Below, piece after piece: positions 7,697 to 15,943 of a DNA stretch of 44,049 bases; positions within the stretch are counted from its first letter, which is position 1; each line of letters starts with the position of its first letter. Made by a program: the position numbers and the translations under genes. The stretch comes from Mediterranea sp. (in: CFB group bacteria) (GTDB lineage Bacteria > Bacteroidota > Bacteroidia > Bacteroidales > Bacteroidaceae), in the NCBI GenBank assembly GCA_031261785.1, contig JAISIZ010000087.1, positions 1-44,049 on the forward strand, given 5' to 3'. The notes beneath the pieces are model-generated. The model was not told the DNA's origin. It worked only from the letters and a program-made list of their open reading frames with translations, and did not search any database.

Positions 7697-9397
7697 TCAT
7701 TTGCAATACTTGGCTATCAGGCTATCCACGTTGGGATCGTTCAGCTCCTTGGCTTTCTGGAAGTTGGCGCAGGCTTTGTCCATCTGCTTCTGTTGCACGT
7801 AGCAGAGTCCGAGCAGTCGGTAGGCTTCCGAGTATTGGGGAGCCGTCTTGATGAGGCTATCGAGCTGGGCGATGGCTTCTTCGTAGCGTCCTACCCGCAG
7901 GTTGAGTGCCGCTTGTTCGGCCTTGTAAGTATGGTCGTCGGGGTTGATGCGGATGGCTTGGGCGATGTCGTCCAAGGCACGTTGGAACTGCCTCGACTGT
8001 AGGGCTGCCTGTTCGCGGTAGTAGTAGAAGAGGTCGTTCACCTGTCCGTTTACCGCCTTGTGATAGGCGTCGTAGTCGAGCAGGGCGTTGCGTGGCTGGT
8101 CGTTGTTCATGTAGGCTTGCGCGCGTTCGAGCAGGTAGGGTGCGAAGGTCTCGTTGATGGGTTGGGGGCATCGTGCCACGCAGCTGTCCATGAGGGCGAC
8201 GATCTCTTTGGGGTCGGCCTTGAGCAGCTCCTTGGCCTTGGCGGCGCTGAAGAAGCTGGCGGCCGAGGCCAGCGGGCTGCTGTTCACCTTCTCGTAGGCC
8301 GCGAGTGCGCCGGCATAGTCCTGCTTGGCGAAGAGGATGTCGCCCTCCAGCTGCGTATAGACGGGCAGCGGGTCGATGGCGGCGGCTTGGCGGACATATT
8401 CCAGGGCTTTGTCGAACGTCCAGTCCTTGTAGGTGGCGTCGGGCTTAGCGAGTTGGTGGGCGTAGACGATCTTGGCTATGCTGTAGTACACGTCGTCTTT
8501 CTTCTTGGCCACTTTCAGCGCCTGGTCGAGGTCGGCCGAGGCTTTGTCAAGTCCCGTGCCATCCTCTTTCGAGGCGTAGTAAGTGGCTCGGCGGATGTAG
8601 CCGTCGGCGTTGGTCGGGAATTTGTGTACGAAGTCGTCCATGAGCGTCTCGTACAGCTCGGGCGACACCTGCGAGGCGGCCATGAAAAGGTAGACCGTGG
8701 CTTGCTCCTCGTCGTCGGGCAGTGCTTTCCGGATGCCGATGTTGCGGAGGGTGTTGTCGCTAAGCGAGAGGGCACTGATCTTCTGCGCCATGGCGAAGCT
8801 GGCTCCCGAGGCGTAGCAGGTGCTCACCGTGTCGGCGCCCGACGATTTCTGCGCCAGGCCGAACACCTGTCCGTTGGCGTTCATCACGGGGCAGCTCACC
8901 ATCTTGTCCTTCATCCGCATGTTGAGCGTATAGTAATGGTATTCTCCCGCCACTTTCGAGACCTCCTTCACCTTGCCCGACACGCAGGCGATGCTCTTCT
9001 GGGTGGAGTAGGGGAGCATCCACGCGTCACTTCCCGCGGCGGGTGGTGTCTTGGCGACGACGAGTGCAGGTACCTTCTTCTCGGTGATGGCTACGCGGAA
9101 CTTGATGACGTCGTACATATCGTCGGCTCCCAGGATTTGGTCCACGGGCATCTCCTTCCCTTCGGGCGTGATGATGACGGCCCGACTCGCTCCCTTGAAG
9201 AGGTTGTAGTCGGACAGGGCCAGCCCGTTGTCGGAGACGAAGAAGCCGTTGCCGGTGTTGAGCATCTTGTTGTCGCTATCGTACGTCACTACCGAGAACA
9301 CGGCCCGCTTGGCGTTTTCCACCCACTTGGGTGTTTGGGCGACGACAGCTTGCGCCAGGCAGAGGAGCGTCGCCGAGAGGCATAAAATCTTCTTCAT
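7697..9397 (-). CDS. Exported TPR protein with a degenerate trypsin-like domain
   Basis: A signal peptide (residues 1-20, ending AVVAQ) is followed by a chymotrypsin-like fold (about 25-225), then tetratricopeptide repeats (about 235-566) including RFQRALDDIAQAIRINPDD and RYEEAIAQLDSLIKTAPQY. In active HtrA-like proteases the first motif contains His (TNNHV) and the last is GNSGG. Here the matching places read GLALSDYNLFKGA and SCPVMNANGQVFG, so His and Ser both appear lost while the Asp-like DMYDVIKFRV remains. It is probably a non-catalytic periplasmic or surface scaffold that binds peptides or partner proteins; that role is inferred. The start is one base beyond the rlmB stop, so it is the last gene of the recN-rlmB unit. 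Confidence 0.75.
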   Translation of the reverse strand: MKKILCLSATLLCLAQAVVAQTPKWVENAKRAVFSVVTYDSDNKMLNTGNGFFVSDNGLALSDYNLFKGASRAVIITPEGKEMPVDQILGADDMYDVIKFRVAITEKKVPALVVAKTPPAAGSDAWMLPYSTQKSIACVSGKVKEVSKVAGEYHYYTLNMRMKDKMVSCPVMNANGQVFGLAQKSSGADTVSTCYASGASFAMAQKISALSLSDNTLRNIGIRKALPDDEEQATVYLFMAASQVSPELYETLMDDFVHKFPTNADGYIRRATYYASKEDGTGLDKASADLDQALKVAKKKDDVYYSIAKIVYAHQLAKPDATYKDWTFDKALEYVRQAAAIDPLPVYTQLEGDILFAKQDYAGALAAYEKVNSSPLASAASFFSAAKAKELLKADPKEIVALMDSCVARCPQPINETFAPYLLERAQAYMNNDQPRNALLDYDAYHKAVNGQVNDLFYYYREQAALQSRQFQRALDDIAQAIRINPDDHTYKAEQAALNLRVGRYEEAIAQLDSLIKTAPQYSEAYRLLGLCYVQQKQMDKACANFQKAKELNDPNVDSLIAKYCK

Positions 9398-9398
9398 A

Positions 9399-10139
9399 TC
9401 ATTCGTTTCTTTGTTTCACAGCTTCGTATATCAGGATGCCAGCGGCCACGGAGACGTTGAGCGACTCGATGGTACCCCGTATCGGTATCTTCACCCACTC
9501 GTCGGCCAGCGCCAGGTTGTCGTAGTCCACGCCCTTGTCCTCCGCCCCCATGACGAGGCAGAGCGGCCCGGTGTAGTCGCCCCTGGTGTAGTCGTCGTCG
9601 CCCTTCTCCGTGGCGGCCACCACGCGGAAGCCGCTTTCCTTGAGGAATCGTAGGGTGGAGCGCAGGTTCTGCTCGCGGCAGACGGGCAGGGTGTGCAGCG
9701 CTCCGGCCGAGGTCTTCACGGCGTCGGCGTTCACCGACACGCTTCCCCGGGCGGGTATGATCACGGCGTCCACGCCGGCGCACTCGCAGGTACGGGCTAT
9801 GGCGCCGAAGTTGCGGACGTCCGTCACGCCGTCGAGCATGACGAAGAACGGGTTCTTTCCTTGCTCGAAGAGGAAGGGCACGAGGTCCTCCGTCTTCTGG
9901 TAGGTCACGGCGGAGATGAAGGCGATCACTCCTTGGTGGTTCTTCCGCGTGAGGCGGTTGAGTTTCTCCTGCGGCACCCGTTGCACGGGGATGAGTGTGC
10001 CTTTGAGAGCGGCGAACAGCTCTTTGGACAGCTCGCTTTGTATCTCCCTTTTCACGAGGATCTTGTCGATCTCCTTCCCGGCCTGCACGGCCTCTATCAC
10101 GGCTCGTACGCCGAATATCATTTCGCTTTTATCTGTCAT
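9399..10139 (-). CDS. rlmB: SpoU/TrmH-family 23S rRNA (guanosine-2'-O)-methyltransferase
   Basis: This 246-residue protein has the three SPOUT motifs: DVRNFGAIARTCE, CLVMGAEDKGV and IPIRGTIESLNVSVAAG. An N-terminal L30e-like substrate-binding domain (about 1-75, starting IFGVRAVIEAVQAGKEI) marks the RlmB subgroup, which methylates G2251 of 23S rRNA in E. coli using S-adenosylmethionine. Assignment to RlmB rather than TrmH rests on that extra domain. The ATG overlaps the recN stop codon (ATGA), so the two genes are translationally coupled. Confidence 0.88.
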   Translation of the reverse strand: MTDKSEMIFGVRAVIEAVQAGKEIDKILVKREIQSELSKELFAALKGTLIPVQRVPQEKLNRLTRKNHQGVIAFISAVTYQKTEDLVPFLFEQGKNPFFVMLDGVTDVRNFGAIARTCECAGVDAVIIPARGSVSVNADAVKTSAGALHTLPVCREQNLRSTLRFLKESGFRVVAATEKGDDDYTRGDYTGPLCLVMGAEDKGVDYDNLALADEWVKIPIRGTIESLNVSVAAGILIYEAVKQRNE

Positions 10140-11815
10140 TCTTTCTGGTTGTCAATATCTCTGTTAAGCAATTCCCGTGCGTTGCTGATAGCAGCTTCGG
10201 TGAGCTTTGCCCCGCTTAGCATCTGGGCGATCTCTTCCACGCGTTCCTCGTCGGTGAGGCGTCGGATGTGGCTGTTGGTCTGGGTGTCGTTGTCGCGCTT
10301 GTACACCTTGTAGTGTACGCGTCCGCGGGCGGCGATCTGCGGGAGGTGGGTGATGCTGATGACCTGCCGGTCGTGGTCGCCCATCTCCTGCATCATGTCG
10401 GCCATGCGGTCGGCTATCTCGCCCGACACGCCGGTGTCTATCTCGTCGAAGATGATGGTGGGCAGCTTCACGGCTCCGGCTATCATGGCCTTGACGGCGA
10501 GCATGACACGGGCAATCTCGCCTCCCGAGGCCACCGACGCCACGTCTTGCAGCGCTCCGTTCTTGTTGGCCGAGAAGAGGAAGCTCACCGTGTCCTCGCC
10601 CTGCGGCCCGGGTTCCTTGCGGGTGCCCATCTCTACCTGGAAACGTACGTTGGGGATGCCCAGCGGTACCAATCGGGTGGTGAGCTGGCGTTCGACCTCG
10701 CGGGCGGCTTGGACGCGTGTGTGGGTCAGCTCGGCGGCTTGCGTCCTCACTTGCCGGACTTGCGCCTCCACTTGTTGGGCCAGCTCGGCCAGGCGCTCGT
10801 CGTACGAGTTGAGTTCCGACAGTTTCTGCCGGTATTCGTTCTCGATGGCGAGCAGCTCCTCGAGCGTCCGCGCGCGGTGTTTCTGTTGCAGGGAGTAGAT
10901 GAGGTTGAGGCGGCTGTTCACCTCGTCGAGGCGTTCGGGGTTGAACTCCACGTTCTCGCTCCGCGCGGCCACCTCCTGGGCGATGTCCTTGAGGTCGATG
11001 TAGGCGCTTTCGGTCCGTTCGGCCAATTCCTTGGCCGGAAGGTAGACGTGTTGTAGGGCGTTCAGCGCGTCGCGGCACTCTTTCAGTTGGCTTATCAGTC
11101 CTCCCTCGTCGGCGGTGAGCAGTTGGTCGGCCTTGTATAGTCCTGCCTTGATTTCCTCGGCATGGCTCAGCGTGTCGGCCTCTTGCTCCAGCTTCTCCTG
11201 CTCGCCTTCGGCGAGGTTGGCCTCTTCGAGTTGCTCGAGCTGGAAGCGGATGTAGTCCTCGTCCGATCGACTCTTTTCCGCCAACTGTCGCAGGTTGGCC
11301 AGTTCTCGCTCGGTTTGCTTCCACGCGTTGTAATAGGTACGGTATAGCTTCAGCGCTTCCTCGTCGTGTGCCAGTATGTCGAGCACGTTCAGCTGGAAGT
11401 CTTCTTTGTTGAGCAGCAAGTTCTGGTGTTGCGAGTGCACGTCGACGAGGCGTTCGCCCAGCTCTTTCATCTGGCCGAGCGAGGCGGGGCTGTCGTTGAC
11501 GAACGCCCGGCTCTTGCCCGAGGCTTGCACCTCCCGGCGGAGGATGCACTCGTCGTCGTATTCCAGCTCGTTGTTGTCGAAGTAGGCGCGCATGTCGTAC
11601 GCCTTGATGTCGAAGCGGGCTTCGATCACGCACTTCGTGGCGCCCTGGCGGATGGCTTTCACGTCGGCCCGTTGTCCGAGCAGCAAGCCGATAGCTCCCA
11701 GGATGATGGACTTGCCCGCTCCCGTCTCTCCGGTGATGACGGAGAAGCCGGTCTCGAAACCGATGTCGAGCTTCTCAATCAGCGCGTAGTCCTGTATATA
11801 TAATGAGCGTAACAC
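10136..11815 (-). CDS. recN: DNA repair protein RecN
   Basis: RecN is an SMC-like ATPase that acts at double-strand breaks in recombinational repair. The Walker A GETGAGKS (29-36) lies in the N-terminal head. Long coiled coils span about 150-380. The C-terminal head has the signature VASGGEIARVMLAVK and Walker B TIIFDEIDTGVSG. The length of 559 is normal. The likely start codon is a GTG at 11815, giving MLRSLYIQDYALIEKL, as in relatives. Downstream it overlaps rlmB by four bases. Upstream, about 100 bases of AT-rich repeat separate it from coaBC. Confidence 0.95.
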   Translation of the reverse strand: MLRSLYIQDYALIEKLDIGFETGFSVITGETGAGKSIILGAIGLLLGQRADVKAIRQGATKCVIEARFDIKAYDMRAYFDNNELEYDDECILRREVQASGKSRAFVNDSPASLGQMKELGERLVDVHSQHQNLLLNKEDFQLNVLDILAHDEEALKLYRTYYNAWKQTERELANLRQLAEKSRSDEDYIRFQLEQLEEANLAEGEQEKLEQEADTLSHAEEIKAGLYKADQLLTADEGGLISQLKECRDALNALQHVYLPAKELAERTESAYIDLKDIAQEVAARSENVEFNPERLDEVNSRLNLIYSLQQKHRARTLEELLAIENEYRQKLSELNSYDERLAELAQQVEAQVRQVRTQAAELTHTRVQAAREVERQLTTRLVPLGIPNVRFQVEMGTRKEPGPQGEDTVSFLFSANKNGALQDVASVASGGEIARVMLAVKAMIAGAVKLPTIIFDEIDTGVSGEIADRMADMMQEMGDHDRQVISITHLPQIAARGRVHYKVYKRDNDTQTNSHIRRLTDEERVEEIAQMLSGAKLTEAAISNARELLNRDIDNQKE

Positions 11816-11820
11816 GGAGG

Positions 11821-11935
11821 GAATTGAAAATTAAAAATTGAGAATTAAAAATTAAAAAATGAATGATTGGATAATCACTACTCACTAATCACTACTCACT
11901 ACTCACTAATCGCTAATCACTACTCACTACTCGCC
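11821..11935. repeat. AT-rich intergenic repeat cluster between coaBC and recN
   Basis: This region contains the 25-bp word starting AGAATTAAAAATT and ending AAATGAATG at 11841-11865, found again identically at 19381-19405. It is followed by several imperfect copies of AATCACTACTCACT (about 11873-11930). The last copies encode the final residues of CoaBC, so the repeat has grown into the gene end. Related words occur at 39239 and 39371. Confidence 0.7.
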
Positions 11936-13125
11936 ATTTTTGCGCTCAAATAATCGATGATGTCGGTGGCCACTTCGCTCTTGGGTTTGAGGGGATAGTC
12001 GGTGCTGCCTTCGCGGTCGATGATGGTGATTTTGTTGGTGTCGAGGCGGAAGCCGGCTCCCTCGTCGTTCAGCGAGTTGAGCACGATGAAGTCGAGACGT
12101 TTGCGCTCCAGTTTGCCGATGGCATTGGGACGTTCGTTCTCGTTCTCGAGGGCGAAGCCTGCCAACAGCTGGTCCGCGCGCTTCATCTCGCCCAGCTTGG
12201 CGGCGATGTCGCGTGTGGGTTTCAGGCGCAGCGCGAGGTCGTCGTCACCTCGCTTGATCTTCTTGTCGGCCACGCTCTCGGGAGTGAAGTCGGCCACGGC
12301 AGCACAGAGTATGGCCGCGTCGTGACGGGGGAAATGGCTCACGGCGGCCTCGTACATCTCGGCGGCCGATTCCACGTCGACACGGCGGATGGTGGCATGG
12401 CGCGTCAGCTGCCGTACGGGTCCGGCGATGAGTGTCACCTCCGCCCCCCGTCGGGCGCATTCCTCGGCGAGGGCGAAGCCCATCTTCCCCGAAGAATAGT
12501 TTCCGATAAAGCGGACGGGATCTATCCGTTCGTATGTCGGACCGGCGGTGACGAGTACCTTCCGTCCCGTCAGGGAGCTATCGGTGGCGAAGTAGTCGTC
12601 GAGCGCCTGGATGATATTCTCCGGCTCTTCCATCCGTCCTTTTCCCACCAGATGGCTGGCCAGCTCGCCTGTGGCAGGCTCGATGATGTGGTTGCCCCGT
12701 CGCGTCAGCGTGTCGAGGTTCTGTTGTGTGGAGGGATGGGCGTACATGTCGAGATCCATGGCCGGGGCGACGAACACGGGCGCCTTGGCCGAGAGGTAGG
12801 TGGTGACGAGCATATTGTCGGCTATGCCGTTGGCCATCTTTCCGATGGTCGACGCGGTGGCCGGGGCGATCAGCATGGCGTCGGCCCACAGTCCCAGGTC
12901 CACGTGGCTATTCCACGTGCCGTCGCGTTGGCCGAAAAAATCGCTGATGACCGGCTTGCCGGTCAGGGCCGAGAGGGTGATGGGTGTGATGAACTCTTTT
13001 CCCGCCGGGGTGATGACCACTTGTACTTCCGCTCCTCGCTTTATCAGTCCGCGGATGATGTAGCAGGCTTTGTAGGCGGCTATGCTACCGCTGATGCCCA
13101 GGACGATTTTCTTTCCTTCCAGCAT
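11920..13125 (-). CDS. coaBC: Bifunctional phosphopantothenoylcysteine decarboxylase / phosphopantothenate-cysteine ligase
   Basis: This enzyme performs two successive steps of coenzyme A synthesis: joining 4'-phosphopantothenate to cysteine (CoaB) and decarboxylating the product (CoaC). The N-terminal flavodoxin-like CoaC domain (about 1-180) has GSIAAYKA and the PASANT-like block IAPATASTIGKMANGIADN. The CoaB domain (about 185-400) begins VTAGPTYERIDPVRFIGNYSSG. I chose the ATG at 13125, which shares one base with the upstream stop (TGATG), rather than the GTG one codon earlier. The C-terminal residues are encoded by the adjoining repeat. Confidence 0.95.
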   Translation of the reverse strand: MLEGKKIVLGISGSIAAYKACYIIRGLIKRGAEVQVVITPAGKEFITPITLSALTGKPVISDFFGQRDGTWNSHVDLGLWADAMLIAPATASTIGKMANGIADNMLVTTYLSAKAPVFVAPAMDLDMYAHPSTQQNLDTLTRRGNHIIEPATGELASHLVGKGRMEEPENIIQALDDYFATDSSLTGRKVLVTAGPTYERIDPVRFIGNYSSGKMGFALAEECARRGAEVTLIAGPVRQLTRHATIRRVDVESAAEMYEAAVSHFPRHDAAILCAAVADFTPESVADKKIKRGDDDLALRLKPTRDIAAKLGEMKRADQLLAGFALENENERPNAIGKLERKRLDFIVLNSLNDEGAGFRLDTNKITIIDREGSTDYPLKPKSEVATDIIDYLSAKMASSE

Positions 13126-13904
13126 CACTTCGTGGTGAGGTTACTCATTTCGCGCAGGCGGATGCGGGTCAGCGCGGCCTTGGTGTTGAGCGTGAAGTCG
13201 CTGCTCTGTATCCAGCCATAGTATCCGGGATCTTTTTTCAGCACCTCCACCACGGATTGTCCCTTGTACTTCCCGAAGTTGAATGTCTCCACGCCTTTGT
13301 CGTCGTACACCATCCGTCCGGCGAAGTCCACGTTCTTGCCGAAGCTGGAATACTCGGAGAGGAAGGCGATGTCGTTCTGCAAGTCGGGATACCGGTCGAG
13401 CTGCGCCTTCAGCACCTCGTAGGTGGCTCGCGTGTCGGCCTCGGCGGTGTGGGCGTCTTCCAGGTCTTTGTCGCAATAGAATTTGTAGGCGGCCGATAGG
13501 GTGCGTTGCTCGCGTTTGTGGAAGATGACCTGCACGTCCACGAATTTGCGTTTCGCCAGGTCGATGTCCGCTCCCGCACGGATGAACTCCTCGGCCAGCA
13601 CGGGGATGTCGAAGCGGTTGGAGTTGAAGCCGGCCAGGTCGCATCCTTCTATCTCCTGGGCTATGCTCTTGGCCACCTCCTTGAAGGTGGGGCAGTCCTC
13701 CACGTCCTTGTCGTAGATGCCGTGCACGGCCGACGCCCCTTCGGGGATGTGCATCTCGGGGTTGATGCGCATGGTCTTCGCTTCCTCGTTCCCATTGGGA
13801 TACACCTTCAGGTAGCAGATTTCCACGATTCGGTCTGCATTGATGTTGGTACCGGTCGTCTCCAGATCGAAAAAGACGATGGGGTTCTTTAAGTTCAATT
13901 TCAT
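13125..13904 (-). CDS. DEDDh 3'-5' exonuclease (DNA polymerase III epsilon-like)
   Basis: The exonuclease domain (about 8-170) begins with FFDLETTGT (D13 and E15 as metal ligands), continues with LAGFNSNRFDIPVL, and closes with DAHTAEADTRATYEVL carrying the HxxxxD motif. A C-terminal segment FNFGKYKGQSVVEVL...YYGWI matches the small DUF3820-like domain of ExoX-type nucleases. It may proofread for the replicase or act in repair. It lies between dnaN and coaBC on the same strand, overlaps the coaBC start by one base, and is about 160 bases downstream of dnaN. Bacteroidales relatives carry this same order, from general knowledge. Confidence 0.88.
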   Translation of the reverse strand: MKLNLKNPIVFFDLETTGTNINADRIVEICYLKVYPNGNEEAKTMRINPEMHIPEGASAVHGIYDKDVEDCPTFKEVAKSIAQEIEGCDLAGFNSNRFDIPVLAEEFIRAGADIDLAKRKFVDVQVIFHKREQRTLSAAYKFYCDKDLEDAHTAEADTRATYEVLKAQLDRYPDLQNDIAFLSEYSSFGKNVDFAGRMVYDDKGVETFNFGKYKGQSVVEVLKKDPGYYGWIQSSDFTLNTKAALTRIRLREMSNLTTK

Positions 13905-13936
13905 TCTTCTATAATAATGCGTGATAAGTAGTTCAC

Positions 13937-14052
13937 CACAGATTACACCGATTCATTATAATATATAGGAATAAGTATGATAAGTGATAGGAGGTGGAGC
14001 CTTGAAGCCTTACGCCTCGTGCGAAATCTGTGCGAATCGGTGTGATCTGTGG
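13937..14052. repeat. Imperfect inverted repeat between dnaN and the exonuclease gene
   Basis: The arms at 13937-13954 (CACAGATTACACCGATTC) and 14034-14051 (GAATCGGTGTGATCTGTG) are complementary with one mismatch and enclose about 80 bases. The gap between the genes holds nothing else I can see. It could fold as a large stem in the polycistronic transcript, or end the dnaN message. Confidence 0.65.
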
Positions 14053-14064
14053 CGAAAAACGTAA

Positions 14065-15189
14065 TTAATCGTTCAGCATCATCGGCATGAGCAGCATCAG
14101 CAGGTCTTCGTCCCGCTCTTGTTCCAGGGGGATGATGACTCCGGCCCGCGAGGGGTCGGCGAGTTCGATCACCACGTCGTTGGAAGCGATGTTGTTCAGG
14201 ATGTCGATGAGGAAGGTGGACTTGAATCCGATGCTCATCGGCGTTTCCGCGTATTGGCATACCAGGCTCTCCTCGGCGGAGGTGGAGAAGTCGATGTCTT
14301 GCGCCGAGATGACCATCAGGTTCTCTTCCAGGCGTAGCTTGATGAGGCTGCTCGACTGCGATGAGAAGATGGACACGCGCTTGAGCGCGCCCAGCATCAT
14401 TTGCCGGTCCACCGTCACCTTATAGGGATTGTCTTGCGGGATTACCGAGTTGTAGTTGGGGTAGCGTCCCTCGATGAGGCGGCACACTATGCGATAGTTG
14501 TCGAGCAGGAACATGGCGTTTCGCTCGTCGAACTCGACCAGCGTGTTGCCCGTCTCTTTGGGGAGCAAGGCCTTTAGCAGGTTGGCCGGTTTCTTGGGGA
14601 GGATGAAGGCGGCGCGTTCTTCGCTCTTCACGGTGAAGGTCTTGCAGCGCACCAGTTTGTGGCCGTCCGAGGCCACCATGGTGAGGCCGTCGGTGCCCAT
14701 GTCGAAATAGATACCGTTCATCACCGGGCGAAGCTCGTCGTCGGCCGTGGCGAACACGGCGCGCGAGATGCCTTCCTGCAGCACGTCGGCCCGTATGTCT
14801 AGCCTCACGGCGGCGTCGCTCAGCGTGGCCGATTGCGGAAACTCGTCGGCATTCTGTCCCATCAGGCTGTACTGCCCGTTTTGGTAGCGTACGGTGATCT
14901 CGAAGGTATGGGTATTGACCTCGAAGGCGAGCGGCTGTTCGGGGAGTTCCCGCAGGGCGTCGAGCAGGGTCTTGGCTACTACGGCAAAACGGCCGTTGAC
15001 GTCGTTATCGCTCACTTCGATGGTGGTTACCATGGTGATTTCGCCATCGGATACGGTGACGGAGAGTGTCCCATCTTCCAGTGCGAAGAGGAAACAGTCC
15101 AGGATGGGCAACGAGTTTTTGGAGTTTATCACCCGGCTCGAGGCTTGCAGGTGACTGGACAGGGCGGTACTTGAAACGACAAATTTCAT
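14065..15189 (-). CDS. dnaN: DNA polymerase III beta sliding clamp
   Basis: This 374-residue protein has the three-domain clamp fold. It starts MKFVVSSTALSSHLQ, has the conserved SVTVSDGEI and RPVMNGIYFD segments, and ends LLMLLMPMMLND. The end corresponds to the usual MPMR/MPMRL tail that forms part of the clamp's peptide-binding pocket. The dimeric ring tethers the replicative polymerase to DNA. The gene heads the minus-strand chain with the exonuclease and coaBC. A good promoter lies 54-61 bases upstream. Confidence 0.96.
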   Translation of the reverse strand: MKFVVSSTALSSHLQASSRVINSKNSLPILDCFLFALEDGTLSVTVSDGEITMVTTIEVSDNDVNGRFAVVAKTLLDALRELPEQPLAFEVNTHTFEITVRYQNGQYSLMGQNADEFPQSATLSDAAVRLDIRADVLQEGISRAVFATADDELRPVMNGIYFDMGTDGLTMVASDGHKLVRCKTFTVKSEERAAFILPKKPANLLKALLPKETGNTLVEFDERNAMFLLDNYRIVCRLIEGRYPNYNSVIPQDNPYKVTVDRQMMLGALKRVSIFSSQSSSLIKLRLEENLMVISAQDIDFSTSAEESLVCQYAETPMSIGFKSTFLIDILNNIASNDVVIELADPSRAGVIIPLEQERDEDLLMLLMPMMLND

Positions 15190-15242
15190 ATAGTTTGTTA
15201 TTATATAAGTTTACTGGTTTATATAGAGTTTATAAAGACGCA

Positions 15243-15250
15243 CAAAGTTA
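15243..15250 (-). promoter_or_regulatory. dnaN promoter -7 element
   Basis: The minus strand reads TAACTTTG, a perfect match to the Bacteroidota -7 consensus TAnnTTTG. A TTGG about 17 bases further upstream could be the -33 element. The leader would be about 50 bases. Confidence 0.65.
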
Positions 15251-15298
15251 GGAAAAAGATTCGGCTACCAAGCGTTATGGAAGAAAAAACAGCGTGGG

Positions 15299-15331
15299 TT
15301 GGCCAGATATTCGCAAAAAGTAGTAACTTCG
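15299..15331 (+). promoter_or_regulatory. Promoter of the DUF3127 gene
   Basis: TTGG at 15299-15302 and TAACTTCG at 15324-15331 (one mismatch to TAnnTTTG) are separated by 21 bases. Transcription would start about 20 bases before the ATG at 15357. Confidence 0.5.
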
Positions 15332-15356
15332 TCCCCGAAATTAATACTAACCATAT

Positions 15357-15728
15357 ATGGAATTTACAGGAAAAATCATTGCCGTGCTTCCCGTCAAGAG
15401 CGGAGTGGGCAGAAACTCCGGGAATGAGTGGAAAGCTCAGGAGTACGTAGTCGAGAATCATGATCAATACCCTCGCAAGATGTGTTTCGAGGTATTCGGT
15501 GGCGACAAGATCGAGCAGTTCAACATCCAGATGGGCGAGGAACTCACCGTGTCGTTCGACATTGACTGCAACCAATGGCAGGACCGTTGGTTCAATCGCA
15601 TCCGTGCGTGGAAAGTGGAACGCGTAGGCGTAGCGGCTCCCGTTGGTGGCGCGCCGGTGCCTCCCCAGGCACCCAGCTCAACCCCGGCTTTCAACGCGGG
15701 CGACGCCTCGGACGACCTCCCTTTCTGA
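15357..15728 (+). CDS. DUF3127 OB-fold-like protein with an SSB-type acidic tip
   Basis: This 123-residue protein matches the DUF3127 family of Bacteroidota. It has a compact N-terminal beta domain (about 1-88: FTGKIIAVLPVKSG, WKAQEYVVENHDQYP, FNRIRAWKVERV), then a Pro/Ala-rich linker, then a C-terminus ending DASDDLPF. The DDLPF end is what single-stranded DNA-binding proteins use to recruit replication and repair partners. A role as an SSB-like protein is therefore plausible, and it sits back-to-back with dnaN, but no function is proven for the family as far as I know. Length and start look complete. Confidence 0.75.
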   Translation: MEFTGKIIAVLPVKSGVGRNSGNEWKAQEYVVENHDQYPRKMCFEVFGGDKIEQFNIQMGEELTVSFDIDCNQWQDRWFNRIRAWKVERVGVAAPVGGAPVPPQAPSSTPAFNAGDASDDLPF

Positions 15729-15749
15729 CCTTTTAGGGGACACTTTTGG

Positions 15750-15817
15750 ACGCGGATGACACGGACGACGCGGATTTCTATCCATGCATAGAGCCGTGTC
15801 GTCCGTGTCATCCGCGT
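15750..15817. repeat. GC-rich inverted repeat, likely terminator after the DUF3127 gene
   Basis: The left arm 15750-15773 (starting ACGCGGATGACACGGACGAC) and right arm 15794-15817 (starting CCGTGTCGTCCGTGTCATCC) are complementary over 24 bases with one mismatch, around a 20-base loop. It lies 21 bases after the stop codon and is followed by a TTTAAAAT stretch, so it probably ends the transcript. Confidence 0.7.
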
Positions 15818-15835
15818 TTAAAATAATCTTTTCGC

Positions 15836-15868
15836 TTGCACGGAATCCAAAACTTTTGTGTATGTTCG
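15836..15868 (+). promoter_or_regulatory. putA promoter
   Basis: TTGC at 15836-15839 and TATGTTCG at 15861-15868 lie 21 bases apart, resembling the TTTG/TAnnTTTG pair with one mismatch in each. The leader to the ATG at 15944 would be about 70 bases. Confidence 0.5.
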
Positions 15869-15943
15869 CGGAATATTTTTTTCGACCTTAGAATGTAATA
15901 TAGTAAACTTGAATAATAACCACTTAACACGTATTGTTTAACC

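Noticed and set aside
8060..9385. Long plus-strand open frame opposite the TPR pseudo-protease gene
   Set aside because: It is an antisense shadow caused by codon bias; the minus-strand frame has a signal peptide, domains and operon spacing.
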